From assembly GCF_029392015.1 (NCBI RefSeq), contig NZ_CP113925.1:248001-312000 (forward strand): DNA of 64,000 nt, given 5' to 3'. Every line of letters starts with the position of its first letter. The stretch's first letter is position 1. The stretch comes from Bifidobacterium sp. ESL0728 (GTDB lineage Bacteria; Actinomycetota; Actinomycetes; Actinomycetales; Bifidobacteriaceae). The notes under the pieces are model-generated. The model searched no databases and was not told the origin of the DNA. It was given only the letters and a program-made list of their open reading frames with translations. The position numbers were made by a program, and so were the translations under genes. This document shows positions 8,707-17,629 of the stretch, in pieces.

Positions 8707-10752
8707 ATGAAGTTCTTGAATGGCGGATGGCTGGTTCGCGATGGCTACAATGTCAAGTACGCCGCAAATGTATTCGAAGCGAAGACCGAAGAGAAAAAGC
8801 TGACTTTATATTGCCCGTTCGGCAGCATGATTTCCAATGCCGGACAGACGTTGGACGGTGGGGTGCTCACTATTGAGGTCACCAGTCCGCGTCCGAATAT
8901 CATCACCACACGTTTGTTCAATTACAAGACGGACCGTAGTCATTGCCCGAAGTTTGCGCTTAACGAGAGCGACCCGGCCGTCGATATCGAAGAAACCGAA
9001 GAGGCATGGACGTTCACTTCCGGACGGACTTCATTGCGTATCGCCAAAGGTGCGATCATTGATTTCCGCTATTCGTTTGATGGCAAGGAAATAGCGAGGT
9101 CCGGTTGGCGTGCGAAGGCCTTGGTCGTCGACCCGAATGGCGAGTCGTACATCAACGAGGAGATGGACCTTGGCGTAGGCGAGAAGATTTATGGCTTGGG
9201 TGAACGTTTCACCAATTTCGTAAAGAACGGGCAGAGCGTCGAAATCTGGAACTGCGACGGAGGAACGGGCAGCGAGCAGGCATATAAGAATGTGCCGTTC
9301 TATATGAGCAACCGCAACTATGGGCTTTTTGTTGATAGTCCCGGCAAAGTGAGTTTCGAAATCGGTTCGGAGAAAGTTTCCCGCGTCCGCTTCACCTTAG
9401 AAGGCCAAGAGATGACGTATTCGGTCATCGGCGGGTCGTCGATGAAAGACATCCTCAACACCTATACCGACTTGACCGGCAAGGCGCCGTTGGTTCCGGA
9501 ATGGAGTTACGGGCTGTGGCTTTCCACTTCCTTCGCCACCGATTATGACGAGAAAACGGTGATGAAGTTCGTTGATGGCATGGCCGAACGCGATATTCCT
9601 CTGAGCGTCTTCCATTTTGACTGCCGGTGGATGAGGGAACTCGAATGGTGCAATTTCGATTGGGATGCGGACAAGTTCCCGGATCCTGTCGGGCTGCTGA
9701 AAAAAATCCACGACCGTGGAATCAAGGTCTGCGTGTGGATCAATCCGTATATCGCGCAGAAATCACCGTTGTTCGACGAAGGCGCCAAGGCCGGCTATTT
9801 CATCAAGCGTGAAAATGGTCAGGTCTGGCAATGGGACAAGTGGCAGGCCGGCATGGCGATTGTTGATTTCACCAACCCCGCCGCCACCAAGTGGTATCAG
9901 GATAAGCTGCGGCATTTGATGGAGCAGGGGGTGGATTGCTTCAAAACCGATTTCGGCGAACGCATCCCTACCAAGGGAGTCGTCTATTATGATGGTTCCG
10001 ATCCCGTACTGATGCACAATTATTATGCGCAGCTCTACAACAAGGCTGTCTACGATTTGACCGCCGATGTCAAAGGAGCGGATGAGGCAGTCCTCTTTGC
10101 CCGCGCTGCCACGGTGGGAGGCCAATGCTATCCCGTGCACTGGGGCGGTGACTGCTCCTCGAATTATCCGTCGATGGCCGAATCGTTACGTGCCGGCCTT
10201 TCGTTCGGCATGTCCGGTTTCGGCTATTGGAGCCATGACATCGCTGGCTTTGAGGACAAGCCTACGCCCGATCTCTATAAGCGTTGGACCCAATTCGGTC
10301 TGCTTTCCTCACATTCGCGTTATCACGGTTCGAGGGAATACAAGGTGCCGTGGCTTTACGGCGACGAAGCGGTCGAGGTGTCGCGCGAATTCACCAAGCT
10401 CAAGCAGAAGCTGGTGCCCTATCTGGTGAAGATGTCGCATGAAACGCATGAAACCGGTGTGCCGATGATGCGTTCGATGGTGCTGGAATTCCAGGATGAC
10501 CCCACGTGTGAGGATATCGACACGCAATACATGTTGGGTGACGACATTCTGGTTGCTCCGATTTTCTCCGAAAAAGGCGACGCTCGTTTCTACGTTCCGG
10601 ATGCAGGCGGCGAACATGCTGGTGAGGCATGGAAGAACCTGCTCACCGGTGAAACGTATGAACCCGGCCGCTGGTACACCCAAATCTACGATTACCACAC
10701 CTTGCCGGTGTTGGTGCGTCCTGGCTGTGACCCGTTGGGAACACAGAAATAA
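8707..10752 (+). CDS. Glycoside hydrolase family 31, YicI-type alpha-xylosidase
   Basis: The 681-aa protein matches the YicI branch of GH31 along its length: an N-terminal beta-sandwich starting FLNGGW, the (beta/alpha)8 barrel, then beta domains. The nucleophile is D415 in CFKTDFGE and the acid/base is D482 in HWGGDCSSN, nearly the same numbering as E. coli YicI. No signal peptide is present, so it is cytoplasmic. Alpha-xylosidases release alpha-1,6-xylose from xyloglucan oligosaccharides or isoprimeverose, which would make the importer a candidate xyloglucan-oligosaccharide transporter; that substrate is inference. GAGGG upstream supports the start at 8707. The GH3 gene follows after 81 bp. 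Confidence 0.88.
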   Translation: MKFLNGGWLVRDGYNVKYAANVFEAKTEEKKLTLYCPFGSMISNAGQTLDGGVLTIEVTSPRPNIITTRLFNYKTDRSHCPKFALNESDPAVDIEETEEAWTFTSGRTSLRIAKGAIIDFRYSFDGKEIARSGWRAKALVVDPNGESYINEEMDLGVGEKIYGLGERFTNFVKNGQSVEIWNCDGGTGSEQAYKNVPFYMSNRNYGLFVDSPGKVSFEIGSEKVSRVRFTLEGQEMTYSVIGGSSMKDILNTYTDLTGKAPLVPEWSYGLWLSTSFATDYDEKTVMKFVDGMAERDIPLSVFHFDCRWMRELEWCNFDWDADKFPDPVGLLKKIHDRGIKVCVWINPYIAQKSPLFDEGAKAGYFIKRENGQVWQWDKWQAGMAIVDFTNPAATKWYQDKLRHLMEQGVDCFKTDFGERIPTKGVVYYDGSDPVLMHNYYAQLYNKAVYDLTADVKGADEAVLFARAATVGGQCYPVHWGGDCSSNYPSMAESLRAGLSFGMSGFGYWSHDIAGFEDKPTPDLYKRWTQFGLLSSHSRYHGSREYKVPWLYGDEAVEVSREFTKLKQKLVPYLVKMSHETHETGVPMMRSMVLEFQDDPTCEDIDTQYMLGDDILVAPIFSEKGDARFYVPDAGGEHAGEAWKNLLTGETYEPGRWYTQIYDYHTLPVLVRPGCDPLGTQK

Positions 10753-10833
10753 GCAGGCTGGGACTTGGGTTTCTCGGTAGCTCCGCAGAAAAATGGTATC
10801 GAGGAGCTTCGTTTTAGGAGGCATGTCATCCAA

Positions 10834-12534
10834 ATGGATTTGACGAAGGAACCGTACGCTCTGACGCCGCAGCAGATCCGCTTCGTGGAACGTACGGTCG
10901 CCAATATGGGAGTCGACCAAAAAATCGGTCAATTGTTTTTTGTTATCGGTCAGGACGAAGACCTTGTTGATTTGAAGGGATTCATCGCGAAATATCAGCC
11001 GGGCGGAATCATGTATCGGCCTGATAGAGCCGTTAAATTGCAACATGAGATTTCTGCATGTCAGAATGAAAGCGCCATTCCGCTGTTTGTTGCCGCCAAC
11101 CTGGAGTCCGGTGGCAACGGGCTAGTGTCTGAAGGAACGTGGTTCGCTCGGCCCATGCAGGTCGCGGCCACAGGCGATCCCGAAAAGGCTCATGAGCTTG
11201 GGGATGTCTCCGGATATGAGGCACATCAGGTCGGCGGTAATATGTCGTTCTCGCCGATTGTGGATCTCGATCTCAATTTCCATAATCCGATCATGAATTC
11301 GCGTACGTTCGGCAGCGATATCAATACCGTCATTGCGATGTCGGACGCACAGATTGAAGGCCTCAAAGCCAACAATGTCATTCCGGTGGCGAAGCATTTT
11401 CCGGGTGATGGTGTCGATGAACGTGATCAGCATTTGTTGAGTTCGATCAATTCGTTGTCGACCGACGAATGGATGGAGTCCTACGGGCGGATATACCGTC
11501 ACCTTATCGAGCGGAATCTGTCTGTCATCATGGTCGCGCATATCATGCAACCGGCTTGGGAGCGTCGTCTTTGCGAAGGCATCGAAGACAAGGACCTTCG
11601 CCCGGCCAGTACCTCCAAGCTGCTTGTGGATGGGTTGTTGCGCAAAGTTCTTGGCTTCAATGGTTTGGTGATTACCGATGCCACTCCGATGATCGGCTAT
11701 AACACGGCGCTTCCGCGTCCGCAGGCGTTGCCGGCCACCATCAACGCCGGCAATGACATGATTCTCTTCAACAAGAACATCGATGAGGATTACTGCTATA
11801 TCAAGGATGCGATTGCCGATGGCACTCTTGATATGGCTCGTGTGGACGAGGCCGTCACCCGTATCGTCGCGACCAAAGTATCGCAAGGTGTTATGGGCGG
11901 CGATGGCAGCCTTCTGAATCCTGCTTCTTCGCGGATAGATCTGAAGCTTGATGAGCATAAGCGGCTCTCGGCCGAGGTCGCGACGGAATCGGTTACGTTG
12001 GTCAAGGACCGGGACGGTATCCTGCCGATTACTCCGGCAAAATACCCGCGCATACGCTTGGTCGTGCTGGGTGATGTCAGTGATGGAGGTTTCAAGGAAG
12101 GCGGTTCGGTTACCGACAAATTCAAGGCGAAGTTGGAGGCAGAGGGCTTCAAAGTTACTGTTTTCGACCGGGAACATCTTGATTTCCATGAGGTTTTTGA
12201 AGGCGGCCTGAAGGAGGAAAAAGCGAAATTCGATTTGGCTTTTTATGTCGCCAATGTCGAAACCGCAAGCAACCAGACGACCACCCGACTCGATTGGATA
12301 CATCTGATGGCTGCCGATGCGCCTTGGTTTATGCGCAGCATTCCCACGGTTTTCGTCTCGACCTGCAATCCCTACCATCTGTTTGATATTCCCTCCGTTT
12401 CGACGTATATCAACGCCTATACCGGCAATGATGTCACCATCGACGCGGTCATACGCAAAATGACAGGTCAGGAGGAATTCGTGGGCAAGAGCCCTGTCGA
12501 TCCGTTCTGCGGGCATCCGGAGACTCATTTGTAA
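10834..12534 (+). CDS. Glycoside hydrolase family 3, NagZ-like clade
   Basis: This 566-aa protein has a GH3 N-terminal barrel and a C-terminal alpha/beta domain. The nucleophile Asp is in GLVITDATPM (D282). The segment KHFPGDG with ERDQH retains the Asp-His pair (D198/H200) used as acid/base in NagZ-type N-acetylglucosaminidases and GH3 phosphorylases, although the second His of the usual KHFPGHG is Asp here. The start is placed at 10834 (MDLTKEP) because AGGAGG lies 12 nt upstream; the longer frame from 10765 reads through that site. Context suggests action on the imported oligosaccharide. Whether it is a glucosidase, a hexosaminidase or a phosphorylase cannot be told from sequence alone. 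Confidence 0.8.
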   Translation: MDLTKEPYALTPQQIRFVERTVANMGVDQKIGQLFFVIGQDEDLVDLKGFIAKYQPGGIMYRPDRAVKLQHEISACQNESAIPLFVAANLESGGNGLVSEGTWFARPMQVAATGDPEKAHELGDVSGYEAHQVGGNMSFSPIVDLDLNFHNPIMNSRTFGSDINTVIAMSDAQIEGLKANNVIPVAKHFPGDGVDERDQHLLSSINSLSTDEWMESYGRIYRHLIERNLSVIMVAHIMQPAWERRLCEGIEDKDLRPASTSKLLVDGLLRKVLGFNGLVITDATPMIGYNTALPRPQALPATINAGNDMILFNKNIDEDYCYIKDAIADGTLDMARVDEAVTRIVATKVSQGVMGGDGSLLNPASSRIDLKLDEHKRLSAEVATESVTLVKDRDGILPITPAKYPRIRLVVLGDVSDGGFKEGGSVTDKFKAKLEAEGFKVTVFDREHLDFHEVFEGGLKEEKAKFDLAFYVANVETASNQTTTRLDWIHLMAADAPWFMRSIPTVFVSTCNPYHLFDIPSVSTYINAYTGNDVTIDAVIRKMTGQEEFVGKSPVDPFCGHPETHL

Positions 12535-12554
12535 AACGATATCGGCTATTGGAC

Positions 12555-12593
12555 GCCCTGTTTGATCGGTCATCGGAACCTATTAAACAGGGC
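12555..12593 (+). terminator. Hairpin terminator of the GH31-GH3 genes
   Basis: GCCCTGTTT (12555-12563) and AAACAGGGC (12585-12593) form a perfect 9-bp stem 20 bp after the GH3 stop, followed by ATTT. Confidence 0.6.
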
Positions 12594-12609
12594 ATTTACG
12601 GGCTTCGAT

Positions 12610-12657
12610 AATATGAACCCCTCCCGAAATCAAGCGACTTTGGGAGGGGTTCATATT
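12610..12657. terminator. Bidirectional terminator between convergent GH3 and nrdE
   Basis: A perfect 16-bp inverted repeat: arms 12610-12625 and 12642-12657, with a 16-nt loop. It is flanked by AT-rich sequence and sits 27 bp after the nrdE stop, so it can end transcripts from both sides. Confidence 0.75.
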
Positions 12658-12683
12658 ATTTATTATTTATTGTTTATGGTTGT

Positions 12684-14870
12684 TTACAGCATGCAGCTGA
12701 CGCAGCCCTCGACCTCGGTGCCCTCAAGCGCCTGCTGGCGGATGCGGATGTAGTAGAGGGTTTTGATGCCCTTGCGCCAGGCGTAGATCTGCGCCTTGTT
12801 GAGCTCGCGCGTGGTGACGCCGGCGGGGAAGAAGAGGGTCAGCGAAAGGCCCTGGTCGACGTGCTGGGTGGCCTCGGCGTAGGTGTCCACGATCTTCTTC
12901 CAGCCGATTTCGTAGGCGTCCTCAAAGTACTCGAGGTTGTCGTTGGTCATGTACGGCGCCGGATAGTAGACGCGACCGACCTTGCCTTCCTTACGGATCT
13001 CGATCTTCGAGGCGATCGGGTGGATCGAGGAGGTGGAGTGGTTGATGTAGGAGATCGAACCGGTCGGCGGCACGGCCTGCAGGTACTCGTTGTAGATGCC
13101 GTCCTTGAGAATCTCGTCGCGCAGCGTTTCCCAGTCGGAGACTGTGGGGATGTGGATGCCGAAGCGCTCGAAGAGGTCCTTCACGGTCTGGGTCTTCGGT
13201 TCAAGCGAGCGGCGGCCATCGGTGTACTTGTCGAAGTAGTTGCCCTGGCCGGCAGGCTTGGCGTAATCGGAGGTGCCGAAGGTCGAGAAGGCGTGGCCGC
13301 GCTCGACGGCCAGCTTGTGCGAGGCCTTGTAAGCGTGATAGGCAACGGTCATGAAGTACATGTCGGTGAAGTCCAGCGCCTCTTCGGAGCCGTAGAACAT
13401 GTGCTCGCGGGCGAGGAAGCCGTGCAGGTTCATCTGCCCCAAGCCGATGGAGTGGCCCTCTTCGTTGCCGCGCTTGATGGACGGTACGGAATCGATGTGG
13501 GTCTGCTCGGAAACGGAAGTCAAAGCGCGGATTGCGGTCTCCACCGGGTCGGCCAGGCCGCCGTCCATCGCCTTCGCGATGTTGAGCGATCCCAAGTTGC
13601 AGGAGATGTCCTTGCCGACGTGGTCGTAGCTGAGATCGGCGTTATAAGTGGAGGGTTCCTGCACCTGAAGGATCTCGGAGCAGAGGTTGGACATGGTCAC
13701 GCGGCCGTCGATCGGGTTGGCGCGGTTGACGGTGTCCTCGAAGAGGATGTAGGGGTAGCCGGACTCGAACTGCACCTCGCCGAGGGTCATGAAGAACTCG
13801 CGGGCGTCGATATAGGTCTTGTGGATGCGGTCGTCGTGCAGCATTTCGTCATACTTTTCGGTGACGGAGATATCCGCGAACGGCTTGCCGTAGACGCGCT
13901 CGACGTCGTAGGGGGAGAAGAGGGCCATCTTCTCCTTGCGCTTGGCGAGCTCGAAGGTGATGTCGGGGATGACCACGCCCAGGGAGAGCGATTTGATTCG
14001 CGTCTTCTCGTCGGCGTTCTCGCGCTTGGTATCGAGGAAACGCAGGATGTCGGGATGGTGAGCGTTCAAGTAGACCGCACCCGCACCCTGACGTGCGCCG
14101 AGCTGGTTGGCGTAGGAGAAGGAGTCCTCCAAAAGCTTCATCACCGGCACGACGCCGCTGGACTGGTGCTCGATGTGCTTGATCGGAGCGCCCTGCTCAC
14201 GAAGGTTGGAAAGCAGCAGAGCCACGCCGCCGCCGCGCTTGGAAAGCTGCAGGGCGGAGTTGATGCCGCGGGCGATGGATTCCATGTTGTCCTCGATGCG
14301 CACGAGGAAGCAGGAGACGGGCTCGCCGCGCTGGGCCTTGCCGAGGTTCAGGAAGGTCGGGGTGGCGGGCTGGAAACGGCCGGAGAGAATTTCGTCGACA
14401 TACTTGACGGCGAGTTTTTCGTCGCCGGCGGCCAACTCGAGTGCCACGGCGGCGCTGCGTTGCGGGAAGTCCTCGAGATACTGCTTGCCGTCGAAGGTCT
14501 TCAGCGCGTAGGAGCGGTAGAACTTGAAGGCGCCGAGGAAGGTCTCGAACTCGAAGCCGGCATCTTCGACGTGCTTGTAGAACGAATCCAGGAACTCCGG
14601 GGTGTACTGGTCGAAGACGGACTTATCGTAATACAGGTTGTCTTCCAGATACTTGAGGCGTTCGGCGGTGGAGGCGAACTTCTTGGTGTTCTTGGCCACG
14701 TGCGTGGTCATGTAGGCTCGCTCGGCCTCCTTGTCGGCGTCGAACTGGATGTTGCCGTTCTCGTCGTAGAGGTTGAGCATCGCGTTGAGCGAATGATAGT
14801 CGTGCTCCGGGTCGAAACCGGTGTCTTCGACGGTGTTGTCCATGCTCAGCGCTGTATCGTTGAGAGCCAT
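12684..14870 (-). CDS. nrdE: Class Ib ribonucleoside-diphosphate reductase alpha subunit
   Basis: The 728-aa protein is the large subunit that reduces ribonucleoside diphosphates. It has the active-site segments [15 protein letters not shown] with ISCNLGSLN, the loop [18 protein letters not shown], and the C-terminal redox pair CVSC three residues from the end, which NrdH re-reduces. Length and motifs are normal, so it looks functional. It lies 137 bp downstream of nrdI in an nrdH-nrdI-nrdE order. The usual nrdF does not follow: the next gene on this strand is the IclR regulator and the only NrdF-like sequence in the window is the broken one at 1072-2325. A functional nrdF would have to lie elsewhere. 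Confidence 0.97.
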   Translation of the reverse strand: MALNDTALSMDNTVEDTGFDPEHDYHSLNAMLNLYDENGNIQFDADKEAERAYMTTHVAKNTKKFASTAERLKYLEDNLYYDKSVFDQYTPEFLDSFYKHVEDAGFEFETFLGAFKFYRSYALKTFDGKQYLEDFPQRSAAVALELAAGDEKLAVKYVDEILSGRFQPATPTFLNLGKAQRGEPVSCFLVRIEDNMESIARGINSALQLSKRGGGVALLLSNLREQGAPIKHIEHQSSGVVPVMKLLEDSFSYANQLGARQGAGAVYLNAHHPDILRFLDTKRENADEKTRIKSLSLGVVIPDITFELAKRKEKMALFSPYDVERVYGKPFADISVTEKYDEMLHDDRIHKTYIDAREFFMTLGEVQFESGYPYILFEDTVNRANPIDGRVTMSNLCSEILQVQEPSTYNADLSYDHVGKDISCNLGSLNIAKAMDGGLADPVETAIRALTSVSEQTHIDSVPSIKRGNEEGHSIGLGQMNLHGFLAREHMFYGSEEALDFTDMYFMTVAYHAYKASHKLAVERGHAFSTFGTSDYAKPAGQGNYFDKYTDGRRSLEPKTQTVKDLFERFGIHIPTVSDWETLRDEILKDGIYNEYLQAVPPTGSISYINHSTSSIHPIASKIEIRKEGKVGRVYYPAPYMTNDNLEYFEDAYEIGWKKIVDTYAEATQHVDQGLSLTLFFPAGVTTRELNKAQIYAWRKGIKTLYYIRIRQQALEGTEVEGCVSCML

Positions 14871-15007
14871 TGTGTTCCTATCTTCTTATCTGCCGTCGTA
14901 AAAGCGCGGCAATTGTCTATATCGAATTCAATTTTTATGGCCGCCATCGGGCCTAACGAATGGCAGGATAGCGGCGCAAAACTTTTATCGCTTCTTGGTC
15001 GCAGCGT

Positions 15008-15616
15008 TTACTGCTGCCGACCTTGCGCATTCTGTTTCTTCTTCGCGTCAAGGAAGAAGTCGCGGACGCCTTCGCGTACCTGACGTTGGTCGTCCGGGGT
15101 GCCCAAGAGCTCGAAATTGTACATGAACGGGACGTGGCATTTCTTGGAGATGATGTCGCCTGCCGCGCAAAACGCAGTGGCGAAGTTCCTGTTGCCCGAC
15201 GAGATGACCCCACGAATAAAACTGCGGTTCTTGTGCCCGTTCAAAAACTTGCGAATCTGCGGCAGCAGCGCTTTCGCGATGTTGCCGCCGCCGTAGGTCG
15301 GCACGATGAGGACGTAAGGTTCGCGCACCTCAAGCGGTGCCTCTTTGGGGCGCAACGGAATGCGGTAGACGTTGATGCCTTCATCGGGGAATCCGCAGCT
15401 TTCGATGAACCTCGCTGTGTTGTTGGAAACCGAAGAGAAATAGACCACGGCACCGATGTGTTCGCCGTTGGCCCTGGCTTCTGGTTCGCTGGCCGCGAGC
15501 AGATCCTGCTCATCCACCGGCCGCGAAGTATTGTTTTGCGCAGGTGCTGTGGCTTGTGCTGCGGGTTCGGGCGCTCCGTCCGGGTTCAATGAATCACTTG
15601 TCGTTGCTGACTTCAT
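15008..15616 (-). CDS. nrdI: NrdI flavodoxin-like activator of class Ib reductase
   Basis: The 202-aa protein carries a NrdI flavodoxin-like domain from about residue 50: AVVYFSSVSNNTARFI (phosphate loop), IVPTYGGG and GVISSGNRNF (flavin contacts), ELLGTPDD near the end. NrdI supplies superoxide or peroxide to assemble the Mn(III)2-tyrosyl radical in NrdF. The first 50 or so residues are a low-complexity Ala/Pro/Glu extension absent from most NrdI proteins, which are about 130-150 aa; a later start is possible, but no better one with a clear ribosome binding site was found. It lies between nrdH and nrdE. Confidence 0.93.
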   Translation of the reverse strand: MKSATTSDSLNPDGAPEPAAQATAPAQNNTSRPVDEQDLLAASEPEARANGEHIGAVVYFSSVSNNTARFIESCGFPDEGINVYRIPLRPKEAPLEVREPYVLIVPTYGGGNIAKALLPQIRKFLNGHKNRSFIRGVISSGNRNFATAFCAAGDIISKKCHVPFMYNFELLGTPDDQRQVREGVRDFFLDAKKKQNAQGRQQ

Positions 15617-15718
15617 GTATCTCTTGCTCGTTGTGTTCGTAACGGTTCATGTCTCTTTGCGTGAACTGCTGGGTGTGTATTGCTCTGTGTATCGCCGATC
15701 TTGCGAATGAGACGGAGA

Positions 15719-16009
15719 TCATGCCGCCACGTGGCTGTTTGCCGGTGCTGTGGCCGCCGCGGTCTCAGCCGTTTCGGCGACGTCGCCGGTGCCGAGCGCC
15801 TTGATGAGGTCGGGGCGATAGCCGCTCCATGAGGAGTCCGGCGTGATGACCACGGGTGTCTGCTTGAAGCCGGCGTCGATGAGCTGCTGCACGGTGGAGG
15901 GGTTGTTGGTCAGGTCCACCGTCTCGAACGTGATGTTCTGGCGCTTGAGCTGGCGTTCGGTCGCCATGCATTGCGGGCAGTGTTGTTTGGTGAAAACGGT
16001 GACGGTCAT
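15719..16009 (-). CDS. nrdH: NrdH glutaredoxin-like redox protein
   Basis: The 96-aa protein has the thioredoxin-fold start TVFTKQHCPQC (redox pair CPQC) and the WSGYRPDLI segment typical of NrdH near residue 62-70. It reduces the C-terminal cysteines of NrdE. The last 20 residues are an Ala/Thr-rich tail beyond the usual 75-80 aa. A GGAGG-type ribosome binding site precedes the ATG. It is first in the leftward nrdHIE operon, directly behind the palindromes at 16053-16127. Confidence 0.95.
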   Translation of the reverse strand: MTVTVFTKQHCPQCMATERQLKRQNITFETVDLTNNPSTVQQLIDAGFKQTPVVITPDSSWSGYRPDLIKALGTGDVAETAETAAATAPANSHVAA

Positions 16010-16052
16010 CGTAACCTCCGAATTGATGTGTTGTAAGCTTTCAAGAACTCAG

Positions 16053-16127
16053 ACTACATGGTTGTAGTTCCAAACTGAACCCCAACCTATAGTAGCGTGT
16101 CGCTTAATTGACCACTAGATATAGTGC
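16053..16127 (-). promoter_or_regulatory. NrdR-box-like palindromes upstream of nrdH
   Basis: Two 16-bp palindromes resemble the NrdR box: ACTACATGGTTGTAGT (16053-16068) and cCACTAGATATAGTGc (16112-16127), the latter close to the consensus acaCtAtATaTaGtgt. A weaker CTATAG palindrome (16087-16092) lies exactly midway, giving centres about 30 bp apart, close to the 31-32 bp spacing known for paired NrdR boxes. This would place nrdHIE under ATP/dATP-sensing NrdR repression. The remaining gap up to 16333 shows no gene. Confidence 0.6.
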
Positions 16128-16333
16128 TTGTAGCCTCGAAAGGCATGTGGCAGAAGGGTAGTCGGATAAGGGCGCGTGAGAGGGTCTTTCGGCCGCTGTG
16201 CTCTATCTCACAAATCCTGGGTGCAAATAAAAATAGACAAGTGGATTGATGTGGAAAAACGTGGATATTTTGGTGGACAAGTCTCTGATTTCCCGGATTC
16301 CGAATTGGTTGATTACGGGTATTGCAACGAACG

Positions 16334-16885
16334 TTATTCCTGTGCTGGCGAAAGCTGGTTGAGCGTGACGGAGTCGGCGATAGACATGAATTCCATAGCT
16401 CCTACGATTGCATGGTCGAATGTGCACAGCATAGTGAGCGTGGCTTCCTTGGCGTCAACCGGTAGCAGGATGGTGCAGGCGAACCAGTCGCTTGTCGGGG
16501 TTGCGAACGTGTAATGGAGCATGCCGATTTCCTGCGTTTCCTTGTCGTGCGAGGCGGGGCGGGTCCCGATTTCCGCATTGCGGACCATCGGTAGACTGCG
16601 CATGGCGGTTTGGTAATAGTCGTTAAGACGCTCACTGAGTTTGTCGGGTTGCCAAGGATTTTGGCTAATCGAGCCGGTGACGTAAGTGTCGGCGCGCGCT
16701 CTGAACAAGCCATTGGGCGCGAGGTTTTGGATGAACTGGGCATTGTACGGGTCGTCGTCGACGCTGGTCTGAGATGCCGTGGTTTCTTCGGTGTCGTCAG
16801 ATTGCTGTGTATCCCCGTTCCAGCGTTCGTAGCTATCCGGAATCTTAAGCGTTACCGTTCCGTCGAAGATGCTCTCTTCTTTCAT
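16334..16885 (-). CDS. Unrecognised 183-aa soluble protein at end of lipoprotein operon
   Basis: The protein has no signal peptide or membrane helix. It begins FDGTVTLKIPDSYERW, continues through an acidic spacer, and its second half has alternating beta/alpha character (IGMLHYTFATPTSDWFACTILLPVDAKEATL, then AIVGAMEFMSIADSVTLNQ). This faintly recalls small DcrB/DUF1795-like proteins, some of which are chaperones for secreted effectors, but that resemblance is weak. It is the last gene of a leftward run after three lipoproteins, with a 51-bp gap, and is likely co-transcribed. A bona fide start is likely, because GGAGCAGAG lies just upstream of the ATG. Confidence 0.7.
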   Translation of the reverse strand: MKEESIFDGTVTLKIPDSYERWNGDTQQSDDTEETTASQTSVDDDPYNAQFIQNLAPNGLFRARADTYVTGSISQNPWQPDKLSERLNDYYQTAMRSLPMVRNAEIGTRPASHDKETQEIGMLHYTFATPTSDWFACTILLPVDAKEATLTMLCTFDHAIVGAMEFMSIADSVTLNQLSPAQE

Positions 16886-16936
16886 CTCTGCTCCTTGCTC
16901 GGAATATTCGTTTGTTTCACGATGGTTTTAACGCGC

Positions 16937-17617
16937 TCAGTCGCCGAAGGTGGCGGGGTCGAGGGTGAAGCCTTGTGTGGCGGTGAATTGGCCGACCTGC
17001 TGGTCGGTGTGGCAGTTGCGTACGGTGATGGTCATGTCCCACGAGCCGGTGTGTCGTTCCATGTAGTAGTTCATGCCGCTATACACGGGGGTTATCGTGA
17101 AGATGCCGATGCTGGGGTCGGGGGTGAGGTGCTTGTCGGCCCATACGGTCATGGCGGTGCCGTCCTGGTTGATCTGGTAGCGGTAGTCCGGGCTGCCTTT
17201 TTGGAAGTCCTTTTCTCCTCTGTTTATCCATTCGTTGTTGGCTTGGATGTTGGCTTGCCGTTGCCGTTCGGTGACGAGCGCGACGACGTCGCCGTTGCTG
17301 TCGGCGTATGCTTTGGTCACGTATTTCTGGCCGGTGTCTTCCATGCTTTTTGCCACGGCGGCAGGTGTTTTTATGTCATCGTAGTATCCGAAAGTGCGTA
17401 CGAATTGGGCGGGGTATACGATTTTTTCGGTCCTGGGCTGTGGCTTGTCGGTTTGTTGCGTGTCGGCCGTAGGCGCGGCCCCGCATGCGGTGGAGAGGAG
17501 CATGGTGAGGACGGCGAGCAGCAGTGTGGCGGCTGTTTGCAAGCTCGTCTTCTGTCCAATTTGGTGTTTAGGAGTTGCTGGTCTCGTTCCGCGGCGAGTG
17601 TGGTTTTCATGTCTCAT
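16937..17617 (-). CDS. Tandem paralogous lipoprotein, copy 3 (most diverged)
   Basis: The 226-aa protein has a basic n-region, a hydrophobic core and the lipobox LLSTAC, so it should be a membrane-anchored lipoprotein on the outer face. The mature part shares with its two neighbours the blocks KGSPDYRYQIN, GTAMTVWADKHL, NYYM and WDMTITVRNCHTDQ. It has lost the QGWKHGMDELG ending and instead ends TATQGFTLDPATFGD. The gene starts 12 bp after the previous paralogue, with AGGA at a good distance. No enzyme motif is visible. Function unknown; an immunity or accessory role for the 405-aa protein upstream is a hypothesis. Confidence 0.85.
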   Translation of the reverse strand: MRHENHTRRGTRPATPKHQIGQKTSLQTAATLLLAVLTMLLSTACGAAPTADTQQTDKPQPRTEKIVYPAQFVRTFGYYDDIKTPAAVAKSMEDTGQKYVTKAYADSNGDVVALVTERQRQANIQANNEWINRGEKDFQKGSPDYRYQINQDGTAMTVWADKHLTPDPSIGIFTITPVYSGMNYYMERHTGSWDMTITVRNCHTDQQVGQFTATQGFTLDPATFGD

Positions 17618-17629
17618 GGATGTCCTGTT

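Noticed and set aside
12861..15083. 740-codon open frame on the plus strand opposite nrdE
   Set aside because: It is antisense to a clear NrdE with full motifs. Its composition is a codon-bias artefact of the other strand and it has no family resemblance.
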